DNA from: Chitinophagaceae bacterium
Lineage (GTDB): Bacteria; Bacteroidota; Bacteroidia; Chitinophagales; Chitinophagaceae
NCBI GenBank assembly: GCA_014379965.1
Contig: JACMKU010000013.1
Span: 1-40,165 of the forward strand
Reading direction: 5' to 3'
DNA: 40,165 nucleotides
Shown: positions 23,887-32,800 of the stretch, piece after piece
How the letters are laid out: every line of letters begins with the position of its first letter
How positions within the stretch are numbered: position 1 is the stretch's first letter
The notes under the pieces: generated by a model
What the model saw: only the letters and a program-made list of their open reading frames with translations
The model's database searches: none
Told to the model about the DNA's origin: nothing
Translations under genes and position numbers: made by a program

Positions 23887-25323
23887 TTGTTCTCGTTTTC
23901 TTCCATTGCACAATACCACTCAGAGCTGGCGGAAGGAAATATCACCTGTTTACAGGCTGCAGAACATTACCTGAAAAAGATTGAAGCTACCCGGCAGCTC
24001 AATGCATTTGTTGAAGTCTATGCGGAAGAGATCCTCTCCCGCGCCCGTGGTTTAGATGAAAAGCGTATCGCGGGCCAGCCCCCAGGCAGACTCCATGGCG
24101 TCATCATCGCACTCAAGGATGTGATCGCATACAAGGATCATCATCTCACAGCAGCTTCAAACATCCTTCGGGGATTTACGTCACTATACTCAGCTACCGC
24201 AGTCGAAAGATTGATTGCCGAAGAGGCATTGATTATCGGGAGTTGCAATTGCGATGAATTCGCCATGGGTTCCACCAATGAAAACTCAACTTATGGTAGC
24301 GTATTAAATGCTATAGATAAAACAAGAGTACCTGGTGGGTCGTCCGGCGGTTCCGCGGTAGCGGTGCAGGCAGGCCTTTGCATGGTTTCTCTGGGAAGCG
24401 ACACCGGGGGATCAGTACGGCAACCGGCAGACTATTGTGGGATCATCGGTCTGAAACCCACGTACGGCCAGGTATCTCGTTATGGACTTATCGCTTACGC
24501 TTCGTCATTTGACCAGATAGGCATCTTCGGAACTACTATCCCTGACGTCTCACTTGCATTCGAAGTCATCTCCGGGCCAGATGATTTTGATAGCACTATG
24601 GTACAACAAACGAGCAAGTCTCAGCCACTAACTAAATCTCCTTACCGGATCGCCTATTTCCCAGAAGCGCTCGATCATTCCAGCCTTGATCCCGAGATCG
24701 GTAATTCGATCAGGGGATTATTGGAAAAATTGGGAAATGCTGGACACCAGGTAAGTCCGGTATCTTTCGATCTTATTGATTATGTGGTACCCGCGTACTA
24801 TGTCCTGACCACTGCTGAGGCGTCTTCAAATCTCTCCCGGTTTGACGGTGTCAGGTACGGCCATCGGAGCAAAGAGCCTGTAAACGGGCTGGATGACTTC
24901 TATAAGGCCTCCCGTTCAGAAGGTTTCGGATGGGAGGTAAAAAGAAGGATAATGCTTGGCACATTTGTTTTGAGCGCGGGCTACTTCGACGCATATTTCA
25001 CGCGTGCGCAGAAGGTGAGGAATTTATTAACAAATAGAATTAACCTGATTTTCAAGGAGTTCGACTTCATAATTCTACCAACTTCTCCAAGCACAGCTGT
25101 TAAAATCGGAGCAAGTACCGGCGACCCGATAGCCATGTATTTAGCTGATATTTACACTGTTATGGCCAATCTTACCGGTATTCCGGCCATATCTTTACCC
25201 CTATTCTGGCATAATAATGGCTTACCCTTCGGCCTCCAGGTCATGGCAAGACCCCTAAATGAGGTATCTTTGCAACACTTTGCGGACCTGCTTATACATG
25301 AGTATAAAACAAACCAAATTTAG
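23887..25323 (+). CDS. gatA: Aspartyl/glutamyl-tRNA(Asn/Gln) amidotransferase subunit A, TTG start
   Basis: A 478-residue amidase-signature protein, the glutaminase subunit of GatCAB that converts Glu-tRNA(Gln) or Asp-tRNA(Asn) to the amide form. The Ser-Ser-Lys triad is Lys77 (IALKDV), Ser152 (in GGSSGGS) and Ser176 (DTGGS). The first in-frame start after the upstream stop is TTG at 23887, which yields FSFSSIAQYHSELAEGN, a normal GatA N-terminus; no ATG or GTG is available upstream. It lies 54 bp after tatA. gatB and gatC are not in the window. Confidence 0.93.
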   Translation: MFSFSSIAQYHSELAEGNITCLQAAEHYLKKIEATRQLNAFVEVYAEEILSRARGLDEKRIAGQPPGRLHGVIIALKDVIAYKDHHLTAASNILRGFTSLYSATAVERLIAEEALIIGSCNCDEFAMGSTNENSTYGSVLNAIDKTRVPGGSSGGSAVAVQAGLCMVSLGSDTGGSVRQPADYCGIIGLKPTYGQVSRYGLIAYASSFDQIGIFGTTIPDVSLAFEVISGPDDFDSTMVQQTSKSQPLTKSPYRIAYFPEALDHSSLDPEIGNSIRGLLEKLGNAGHQVSPVSFDLIDYVVPAYYVLTTAEASSNLSRFDGVRYGHRSKEPVNGLDDFYKASRSEGFGWEVKRRIMLGTFVLSAGYFDAYFTRAQKVRNLLTNRINLIFKEFDFIILPTSPSTAVKIGASTGDPIAMYLADIYTVMANLTGIPAISLPLFWHNNGLPFGLQVMARPLNEVSLQHFADLLIHEYKTNQI

Positions 25324-25371
25324 ACTTCCTGCGATTCTGGTATTTTTATTTGTTAACGAAAAATTCGCGAG

Positions 25372-26418
25372 ATGCTAAAAAAAATTCTGGCTGGTGTAAT
25401 AGGCTTTACATTCTTCACGACACTTCTTGCTTTCGCAGGTAAGGACGACGTCAATCATTTCAGGATTGCCTCTGGCTTCTCTGATACGGCTGATGTCAGG
25501 GACTCTGCGGGTTCAATTGAAGTGAATGATCCTAAACAGGCATTCAAAAACCTGTTTATCGTAGACGGTCAGACTTCAGGTTTTAGCACACAACGACTTA
25601 ATCCACTTGCTGTAAGCTTCGTCGAAGATTACGTTGGAAAGATGGGTAAGACGATGACCGACATGAAAGGCTGGGGTAAACCTTACTTCGACCTGATGGA
25701 TGGAATTCTCGAGTCACACGGAGTTCCTAAAGAGCTGAAATATCTTGCAGTCATAGAATCAAACCTCAAATCAGGCGCTCGATCGTGGGCTGGTGCTGTA
25801 GGTCCATGGCAGTTTATGCCAGAGACCGCCCGGATCATGGGACTGAAGGTTAGTAATAAATTTGACGAGAGAAGGGACCTTACCAAGAGTACGCATGCCG
25901 CCTCCAGGTATCTTAACAACCTGTTTGCCCTTTATGGTGACTGGTTGCTGGTTATTGCTGCATATAATGGCGGACCCGGAAGGGTGAATTCGGCCATCCG
26001 TAGAAGCGGAAGCCGGGATTTCTGGATGTTGCAACGCTTTCTTCCCAATGAATCAAAGAATCATGTGAAGAAGTTCATCGCTACTCATTATATAATGGAA
26101 GGACAAGGCAGCATTGCCACCGCAACAAAAGCAGAGGCATTGATCTTTGCAACGCAAACTATCACAACTCCCACTGATGTAGCGGGTTCAAAATTGCAGG
26201 CGATCAGCGGCAGGTATAATGCTTCGGTAATTGCCAGGCATGTAGAGATGGATATCAAAGCCTTTCACAAGCTCAACCCGGATTTCGACAGGCTGGTTGC
26301 TTCCAACGGCAACTACCAGTTGCGTCTGCCTGACGGCAAAATGGATCTGTTCATGGCAAAGAAGCCGGACATTCTGAATGAGTCTATGAAATTATTGCTC
26401 GCGCAGGTTTCTAACTAA
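25372..26418 (+). CDS. Lytic transglycosylase (MltD-like SLT domain)
   Basis: A 348-residue exported murein lytic transglycosylase. The N-terminus (KKILAGVIGFTFFTTLLAFA) is a signal peptide. The SLT domain (about 105-215) has the catalytic Glu129 in YLAVIESNLKSGARS and the motifs GPWQFMPETAR and IAAYNGGPGRVN. It cleaves the MurNAc-GlcNAc bond of peptidoglycan with 1,6-anhydro product formation. The C-terminal region (about 250-348) is a degenerate LysM-like segment and has no clear tandem LysM repeats as in full-length MltD. It is convergent with pabB. Confidence 0.92.
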   Translation: MLKKILAGVIGFTFFTTLLAFAGKDDVNHFRIASGFSDTADVRDSAGSIEVNDPKQAFKNLFIVDGQTSGFSTQRLNPLAVSFVEDYVGKMGKTMTDMKGWGKPYFDLMDGILESHGVPKELKYLAVIESNLKSGARSWAGAVGPWQFMPETARIMGLKVSNKFDERRDLTKSTHAASRYLNNLFALYGDWLLVIAAYNGGPGRVNSAIRRSGSRDFWMLQRFLPNESKNHVKKFIATHYIMEGQGSIATATKAEALIFATQTITTPTDVAGSKLQAISGRYNASVIARHVEMDIKAFHKLNPDFDRLVASNGNYQLRLPDGKMDLFMAKKPDILNESMKLLLAQVSN

Positions 26419-26447
26419 GAATCACGGGAAGTTCTCACATAATATTC

Positions 26448-26484
26448 GAAGCGATCAGACAGAAAGTACTTGTTTGATCGCTTC
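26448..26484. terminator. Hairpin between convergent slt and pabB genes
   Basis: GAAGCGATCA (26448-26457) pairs perfectly with TGATCGCTTC (26475-26484) around a 17-base loop, overlapping the last codons of pabB. No T run follows on either strand, so efficiency as a Rho-independent terminator is doubtful. Confidence 0.45.
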
Positions 26485-27741
26485 TGCTTTTAATAGGCAC
26501 TCCTCCCATTCTTTTTGCGGGTCGCTGTAGAAGGTAATGCCTGAACCAGCCTGGAAAGATAAATAAGCCTGCGTGGCATTATACATCAGGCTTCGGATCA
26601 CAACATTAAAGTCGAAGTCGCCTTCAGGCGAAATGTAACCGAGGGCGCCAGAGAATATTCCCCGTTTCGTCTTCTCGTACTTATCAATCAACTCGATCAC
26701 CCGGGTCTTTGGCGCCCCCGTCATTGATCCCATCGGGAACGTAGCACGGATGATATCTGTAAAGGAAATGTCTTTTTCTACATTCCCGCTAATCGTAGAG
26801 ATCATCTGGTGCACCTGGGGAAATGTATAGATCCCGTACAACTCATCCACCCTTACGCTACCCTCTTCACAGATCCTCGAAAGATCATTTCTGACAAGAT
26901 CAACGATCATCACATTCTCAGATCGATCTTTGCTGCTAGTCAACAACAGTTCCCGGTTTTTCTCATCATCTTCCGGATTACCTCGTTCCCGCTTAAGGGT
27001 ACCTTTTATTGGTTGTGATAGTATTCTCCTACCTTTCTTCATGAGGAACCTCTCAGGACTGGCGCAGATTAGCCATTTGTCATCGATTCGGTAGAGGGCT
27101 GAGAAAGGATTTGGCGAAACGGAGGCAAGCCGGTCATACACGACGAACGGGTCGATTTCTGCGTCCTCGGCATAGAACTCCTGGCAGAAATTGATTTCGT
27201 AACAATCTCCCCGAAGGATGTGTTGACGAAGTTGTTTGATGGTGTCTATATACTCTGTTTCCTTCAGCCTGTTACTGATCACTGGAGTTTGGTGATCTGC
27301 GATGTTGCTTGCCGATGCCGTTAAAATTTCATCGAAAACGGCGACGGGATCACTCGCGTCTATTACCATCGCATTATTGTTCCAGCGAATGACAATCTCT
27401 GGTTCAAAAAAAAACAGGTCCGGGAAAAGGATCCTATCGGAGCGAGAATTTGCCGGTTGTTCAAGCTCGTTTTTTAAATCGTACCCCAGGTGCCCAAACA
27501 GCCATGATCTTTTGTCATCGATCATTGCTTGCAATTGAAGAAGTGCGGTGCCAGCGTTAGCTGATATCTTCCTACGTACACCGGCAGCTACCAGGCATTC
27601 CTGCGTATGCGGTTCAATTGCGTATTGGTGATTGTCCAAAAAACAAAAAGTGTCAAACCGGTGTAACCAGCTCAACACTTTTCTTTTAATCTGCCCGAAA
27701 TCACTTACGGGAAAGGAATTGGTCAGATTTATGGTATTCAA
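26455..27741 (-). CDS. pabB: Aminodeoxychorismate synthase component I
   Basis: A 428-residue chorismate-utilising enzyme that aminates chorismate for p-aminobenzoate and folate synthesis. The motif PIKGT (244-248) with Lys246 marks PabB, where TrpE has PIAGT. Other family motifs are INFCQEFYA, FSALYRID, CASPERFL, VDLVRNDLSRI, and MGSMTGAPKTRVIELI. The N-terminal region (1-about 150) is shorter than in TrpE. A glutaminase partner (PabA) is not adjacent. Only 23 bp separate it from the upstream acidic-protein gene on the same strand. Confidence 0.92.
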   Translation of the reverse strand: MNTINLTNSFPVSDFGQIKRKVLSWLHRFDTFCFLDNHQYAIEPHTQECLVAAGVRRKISANAGTALLQLQAMIDDKRSWLFGHLGYDLKNELEQPANSRSDRILFPDLFFFEPEIVIRWNNNAMVIDASDPVAVFDEILTASASNIADHQTPVISNRLKETEYIDTIKQLRQHILRGDCYEINFCQEFYAEDAEIDPFVVYDRLASVSPNPFSALYRIDDKWLICASPERFLMKKGRRILSQPIKGTLKRERGNPEDDEKNRELLLTSSKDRSENVMIVDLVRNDLSRICEEGSVRVDELYGIYTFPQVHQMISTISGNVEKDISFTDIIRATFPMGSMTGAPKTRVIELIDKYEKTKRGIFSGALGYISPEGDFDFNVVIRSLMYNATQAYLSFQAGSGITFYSDPQKEWEECLLKAEAIKQVLSV

Positions 27742-27764
27742 AATAGTGACCTTATAAAGGACAA

Positions 27765-28196
27765 TTAGTAATCGTCGTTCTCATCTTCGTCGAAGCTATC
27801 TCCTCCGTCATCGAACATGTCCTTGAATTCATCGTCGACTTTGAAATCTTCTTCCTCTTCAGCTCCCTTCTTACCAACGGCTTTCTTCACCTTTGATTTA
27901 GGCACATCAAATTCTTCGAAGTCAGGATCCCACTCCTCTTCTGGTTCCACCTTGTCCCACTCGTCCACTACATCATCACTTTCCTCTTCATCATCCTCCT
28001 CCTTGCCCTTCTTCGCGGTGGCACCCTTAGCTCCCTTCTTTGCTGGCGTCGCTTCTTCCTCATCTGTTTCGATGTCGTCGTCATCATCTTCATCCTCTTC
28101 CTTCTTCTTTGGTTTAGGAGAAGGCTTCTTCGCCGCTTCTTTCTCGATTGGATCGCTACTGATTTTTCCAGCCGATTTCTTTTCAGATTTTGCCAT
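27765..28196 (-). CDS. Disordered acidic/lysine-rich protein
   Basis: A 143-residue protein of very low complexity: alternating Lys-rich (KKPSPKPKKK, AKKGAKGATAKKGK) and Asp/Glu-rich (EDEDDDDDIETDEEE) blocks, with a fully acidic C-terminal half (DEFKDMFDDGGDSFDEDEND). No fold, signal peptide or membrane segment is seen. It is probably intrinsically disordered, and the Lys blocks could bind nucleic acid. Comparable acidic tails occur in the RNA polymerase delta subunit of Firmicutes and histone-like proteins, but the N-terminal domain of those is missing. Function unknown. It lies between purA and pabB on the same strand. Confidence 0.75.
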   Translation of the reverse strand: MAKSEKKSAGKISSDPIEKEAAKKPSPKPKKKEEDEDDDDDIETDEEEATPAKKGAKGATAKKGKEEDDEEESDDVVDEWDKVEPEEEWDPDFEEFDVPKSKVKKAVGKKGAEEEEDFKVDDEFKDMFDDGGDSFDEDENDDY

Positions 28197-28327
28197 ATTC
28201 AGATAGGGTTATTGGTGTAAAATTTCAGCGAAGTTTTTAATCCGCCAAATTTTTAATTAATATTTTTTTTTATTCATTTGGGCTGAGAACTTTCTCCAAA
28301 AAACAGGGTTTTTCTGATTAAATCAAA

Positions 28328-29590
28328 TTAAATCGTTATTATTTGATCCCTGCCCGGTCCGTTTGAAATAAAGTTAACCTTTACTCCGAGGTAATTATTA
28401 ATAAATTCAACATAAGTCTTCATGGTCTGGGGTAGGTCGCCGAAAGTCTTAGCGGAAGTAGTGTTAGTGTTCCAGCCCGGGAACTGCTTGTAGACTGGCT
28501 CGATGGGTAGTCTATCCAGGCGGAAAGGAATCTGTTTTGTCTCTTTGCCATTCACCCGATAGGATGTACACACCTCGAGTTCGCTGAATGAATCCAGGAC
28601 ATCGGCCTTCGTCATTACAATCTTCGTGACTCCGTTGATCATGCATGCAAACTGCAATGCAACCAGGTCGATCCAACCGCAGCGCCTCGGTCTTCCTGTA
28701 GTGGCGCCGAATTCATTACCAATTTTTCGCAGCTCCTCACCGGTGGCGTTTTCCAGCTCAGTGGGAAAAGGTCCGCTGCCCACCCTCGTGCAATAGGCCT
28801 TGGTGACGCCGATCACATCGCGAATTGTCTGGGGTGCCACACCTAAGCCGCTGCAGACACCAGCCGAAATGGTGTTTGATGACGTGACAAAAGGAAATGT
28901 ACCGAAGTCGATATCCAGCATGCTGCCCTGTGCACCCTCGGCCAGTATTCTTTTGCCATTCTTTAGTTGCTCATTGATGAAATACTCACCATTCACAATA
29001 TTCAATTGCTTGAGAAATTCGAGTGCATCGAAAAATTCTTCTTCCCAGCCAGTAATATCCTCATCGAAGGAAAAATTATCTAATAAACGCTGGTGCTTCA
29101 AACGTAGTTTGATATAGGCTGTAGTAAAATTCTTATCAAGTAAGTCACCAACACGTAAGCCGTTTCTTCCGGTCTTGTCCATGTATGCAGGCGCAATACC
29201 CTTCAATGTTGATCCTATCTTCTGGTTGCCCTTCGACAACTCCGCAGCCTTATCAAGGGCCCGGTGTGTGGGTAAGATCAGATGTGTTCTCTCTGCAATG
29301 AAGAGATTTTGTTTCAGGTCCACTCCGAACCCTGCCACCGTATCGCATTCCCTTTTCAAAGTAACGGGATCGAGGACGACGCCATTACCGATGAGGTTTA
29401 GTTTGTTTTTCTGAAAAACGCCCGAGGGTATCTGGTGCAGCACTACTTTCTTATCTCCAACATATAATGTGTGTCCGGCATTGGGACCACCCTGAAACCG
29501 CGCCACTACATCATAATCCTTCGCGAAATAATCTACAATCTTTCCTTTCCCTTCATCTCCCCATTGCAACCCAAGTAATACATCAACCAT
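28328..29590 (-). CDS. purA: Adenylosuccinate synthetase
   Basis: A 420-residue GTP-dependent enzyme converting IMP and aspartate to adenylosuccinate in AMP synthesis. The P-loop GLQWGDEGKGK (residues about 7-17) with catalytic Asp13, the GPNAGHT IMP loop (His41), and later motifs EGAQGSMLDIDFGTFPFVTS and GVTKAYCTRVGSGPFPTE are all intact. The length is normal. A matching promoter is seen at 29648-29676, about 60 bp upstream. Confidence 0.97.
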   Translation of the reverse strand: MVDVLLGLQWGDEGKGKIVDYFAKDYDVVARFQGGPNAGHTLYVGDKKVVLHQIPSGVFQKNKLNLIGNGVVLDPVTLKRECDTVAGFGVDLKQNLFIAERTHLILPTHRALDKAAELSKGNQKIGSTLKGIAPAYMDKTGRNGLRVGDLLDKNFTTAYIKLRLKHQRLLDNFSFDEDITGWEEEFFDALEFLKQLNIVNGEYFINEQLKNGKRILAEGAQGSMLDIDFGTFPFVTSSNTISAGVCSGLGVAPQTIRDVIGVTKAYCTRVGSGPFPTELENATGEELRKIGNEFGATTGRPRRCGWIDLVALQFACMINGVTKIVMTKADVLDSFSELEVCTSYRVNGKETKQIPFRLDRLPIEPVYKQFPGWNTNTTSAKTFGDLPQTMKTYVEFINNYLGVKVNFISNGPGRDQIITI

Positions 29591-29647
29591 GATCTTGTTT
29601 TTAAAATGAGGCCTGGCGGCCTGAATACTTATCTGCTAAAGCGGTGG

Positions 29648-29676
29648 CAAAAATACGTTCTAAGAGGTGACGGCAA
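29648..29676 (-). promoter_or_regulatory. purA promoter
   Basis: On the minus strand TTG (complement of 29674-29676), 18 bases, then TATTTTTG (complement of 29648-29655), an exact -7 box. The leader to the purA ATG is about 50 nt. Confidence 0.6.
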
Positions 29677-29692
29677 GGAAAAAATCCAACTT

Positions 29693-29883
29693 AGAGGCGG
29701 GAGGCCGGAGTCCAGAGGCGTGAGGCGGGAGTCGGGAGTCGGGAGGCGGTAGACCGGAGTCAAGCTTGCTTCGCAGCACAGCAAAGTTTAGGAACCAGAG
29801 GTGTAAAAAACAATATCTTAAAGTTGTGGTGAAGATTATGAACTTGCCTATTGCCTATTGCCTACTGCCTCCTGCCTCCTGAC
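29693..29883. repeat. GGAGGCG / TGCCTAT heptamer inverted arrays behind the SprB-like gene
   Basis: Arm 1 (29693-29764) has ten heptamers such as GAGGCGG, GAGTCGG, GAGGCCG. Arm 2 (29845-29883) has TGCCTAT, TGCCTAC, TGCCTCC units. The arms are partial inverses (GGAGGCAGGAGGCAG against GGAGGCGGGAG). Arm 2 begins about 3 bases past the stop of the adhesin gene on the minus strand. This fills most of the 296-bp gap to purA; the purA promoter lies at its other edge. Confidence 0.75.
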
Positions 29884-29886
29884 TAA

Positions 29887-32800
29887 CTATCGAACCAACA
29901 TCACCGTCCCCTTCTTAGTAATCTTCTTATTATCCATGGTTATTCCCTCAGCCATCCACACATAAATACCTGTAGGCTGTTCCATACCTCCAAACCTGCC
30001 ATCCCAGCCGTTATTAAGTGTGGTGGTGGAGAACATCAGGTTACCCCAACGATTATATACCCTGAAGTAGTTGAGTTGTTTTATTCCGACCGGGAAAGGA
30101 ACGAATGTTTCATTCCTTCCATCTCCGTTTGGAGTAAAGGCATTTGCTACATAAATGTCGGGACCCTTATATACAGTAATTGTTACGTATGCCTCTCCCT
30201 GACAACCAGCGGATGTGGTAGTGATAACCTGGTAGGTTACGATCTGTCCATCTACACTTGGTGCAGTTGCAACCGGGTTCGGAATGTTTGGATTGTCGAG
30301 CCCTGTTGCAGGCGACCACAAATAAGATGTGCCGGCAGAGGTAGCAAGTAGTGGGACTGTAGCACCCGCGAAAACAACGGTGTCAACCGGCCACGTGGTA
30401 ACTTGAATTGGAGGAGTTACCGTCACCGTTACCTGGTCGGTAACAAGCGACGTACAGCCATTTGCATCCGTCACGCTGAGTGTGTAAGTGATAGATTTGT
30501 CTGGTGTGACAAGTGGATTGAATCCATTAGCGACATCGAGATATGTTGAGGGACTCCAATTGTAAGTATAGGTGGGGTCTCCTACGGCATTCAAATAGTA
30601 TGTCTGACCGAAACAAATCGTATCGCCTAAGCCTGCGTCGGGAATGGGTGCAGGCATCACAGAAACAAGAATATCATCCTGCGCAGAGCAACGACCCAGG
30701 GTGACGACGACTGAGTATAATGTTGTTACTGTTGGTTTCGCGTCTGGGCTGGAGACCGTTGTACTGGAAAGGCTCGGGTCCGCTGCCCATAAGAACTGAG
30801 TCGCGTTTGTATTCAATCGCAACGAAGTGGTAGTTCCTTCGCAAATCGCCGCCGGATCGACGGCTGGTGTCAGCGTAAGATTATTTGTAAGGCCGACCAC
30901 ATTTCCTGTAATAGTAAAGGTGCAGCCATTAGCATCCTTCACTGATACATTATAAGTGCCGGGAGCGGCATTCAACACATTGGACAACTGGTATGTGCCC
31001 CCACTAATTGCATATTGATAAGGAGCGGTACCGCCAGCAGAGGTTACAGTGATAGTACCATCATTTCCACCATCGCAGGTGGCGTTGCCACGAACTGCAG
31101 TAGCTGTAAGTACTCCTGGCTGAGTGACACCTACATTGTTTAGTTGTATGATACAATTATTCGCATCCTTGACATAAACTGTATACGAACCGGAAGGCAC
31201 CTGGAACGTGTTGCCGGGTTGATAGGTAGTATTCGTCAATGAATAAGTATATGGACCCGTACCACCCGACGCAGTTACGGTGATAACGCCATTCGATTGG
31301 CCATTACACAATACATTTTGAACACCAGGCGTAGCAGCCAGCTGGCTCGGCTGTCCTACGGAAATGCTGGCGGTGTTTGTACATCCGACATTATCTCTGA
31401 TGTATACAGTATATGAGGCGGCAGGTAGTCCCGTGAAATTAGGACTCGATTGCCAGGTAGTATTATCCAACGAATATTCAATTGGCGCTGTTGCATTGGA
31501 AGAGGCAGCGGCTGTGATGCTTCCTGTAGAAGCACCGAAACAGGTCGCATCCGTCTTAGTAGGCGTAACCGTAATCGGCGGTCCGGCCACAACGATCGAT
31601 GAAATGGGACTGCTGATACAGCCCGCACCATCCGTTACCACTATGCTATACGTATTGGCGATGAGATTAGTAAAAGTGGTATTCGTGGCACCAGTCTGGG
31701 TAGTGGTTCCATTGAGAACAAATGTAAACGGCCCCGCGCCATTTGTTGGCGTTACTACGATCTGGCCATTGGCGGCATTGCTGCACGTAGTCGTTCCTGG
31801 AACGGCGTTGGCTAACAGTACTGAGCCTTGCGGCACGCTTATGTTACTAAAAGACCCTGAACAGCCGATGGCATCCGTAACGGCGATCGAGTAGCTATTG
31901 CCTGCCGCCAGTCCACCGAATGTTGTAGAAGATGCTCCGGTTTGGGAGATCGTTCCATTCAACACAAAGGTGAATGGTCCGGTGCCATTATTGGGTGTGA
32001 TCACGATACTTCCATTAGTCGCACCGGTACAAGATGTACTAACAGGATTCACATTCGCAGTGATGCCTGTGCCAGATGCCACCGTTACAGCAGGTGGAGA
32101 GGCCGAACAACCATTAGCATCTGTAATCACTACGGAGTGCGAGCCCGCAGCAACACCAGTGAATGTCGTACTCGTAGCGCCAGTTTGTGTGAGCGTGCCG
32201 TTCAATACGAAAGTATAAGGACCATTTCCATTTCCTGGTGTTACAACCACGCCACCATTACTAACGCCCGGGCAGGCGGTGGCTATGGGTGTGACGTTTG
32301 CGGTCAATGCAGGTCCAGGATTCACCGTCGCTGAGTTCAATGTGAACTGGCAACCATTAGCATCGGTAACCAAGACGCTATAAGACCCAGCGGCAAGACC
32401 GGAAAATGTTGTACTCGTGGCACCCGTCTGCGACGCAGTTCCAAGAAGGAAGGTATAGGGACCGGCGCCACCCGTCCCAGGTGTCACAGTTAAGCTTCCA
32501 TTGGCTGCGCCTACGCAGGAGGTATTAGTAGATGTGTAGGTGGCAGTGAACCCTGTATTCGGATTTACGACTGCATTCGTCAAAGTGAATTGACAACCAC
32601 TCGCGTCGGTGATAAGAACACTGTACGTACCCGAAGCGATATTATTAAATGTAGTAGAAGTCGCGCCTGTTTGCGTGGTTGAACCAAGAACAAAAGTATA
32701 AGGTTCTGCGCCACCGGCTCCCGGCGTTACCGTCAGGCTACCATTGGTGGCACCTGTACATGAGCTATTTGTTGCCGTGTATGTGGCAGTGAACCCGGTA

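Noticed and set aside
25265..25272. TATCTTTG as promoter for the lytic transglycosylase
   Set aside because: It lies inside the gatA coding sequence in conserved codons and lacks a -33 TTG at the right distance.
27817..28206. Serine-rich 129-residue ORF
   Set aside because: Antisense shadow of the Glu/Asp/Lys codon runs of the acidic gene.
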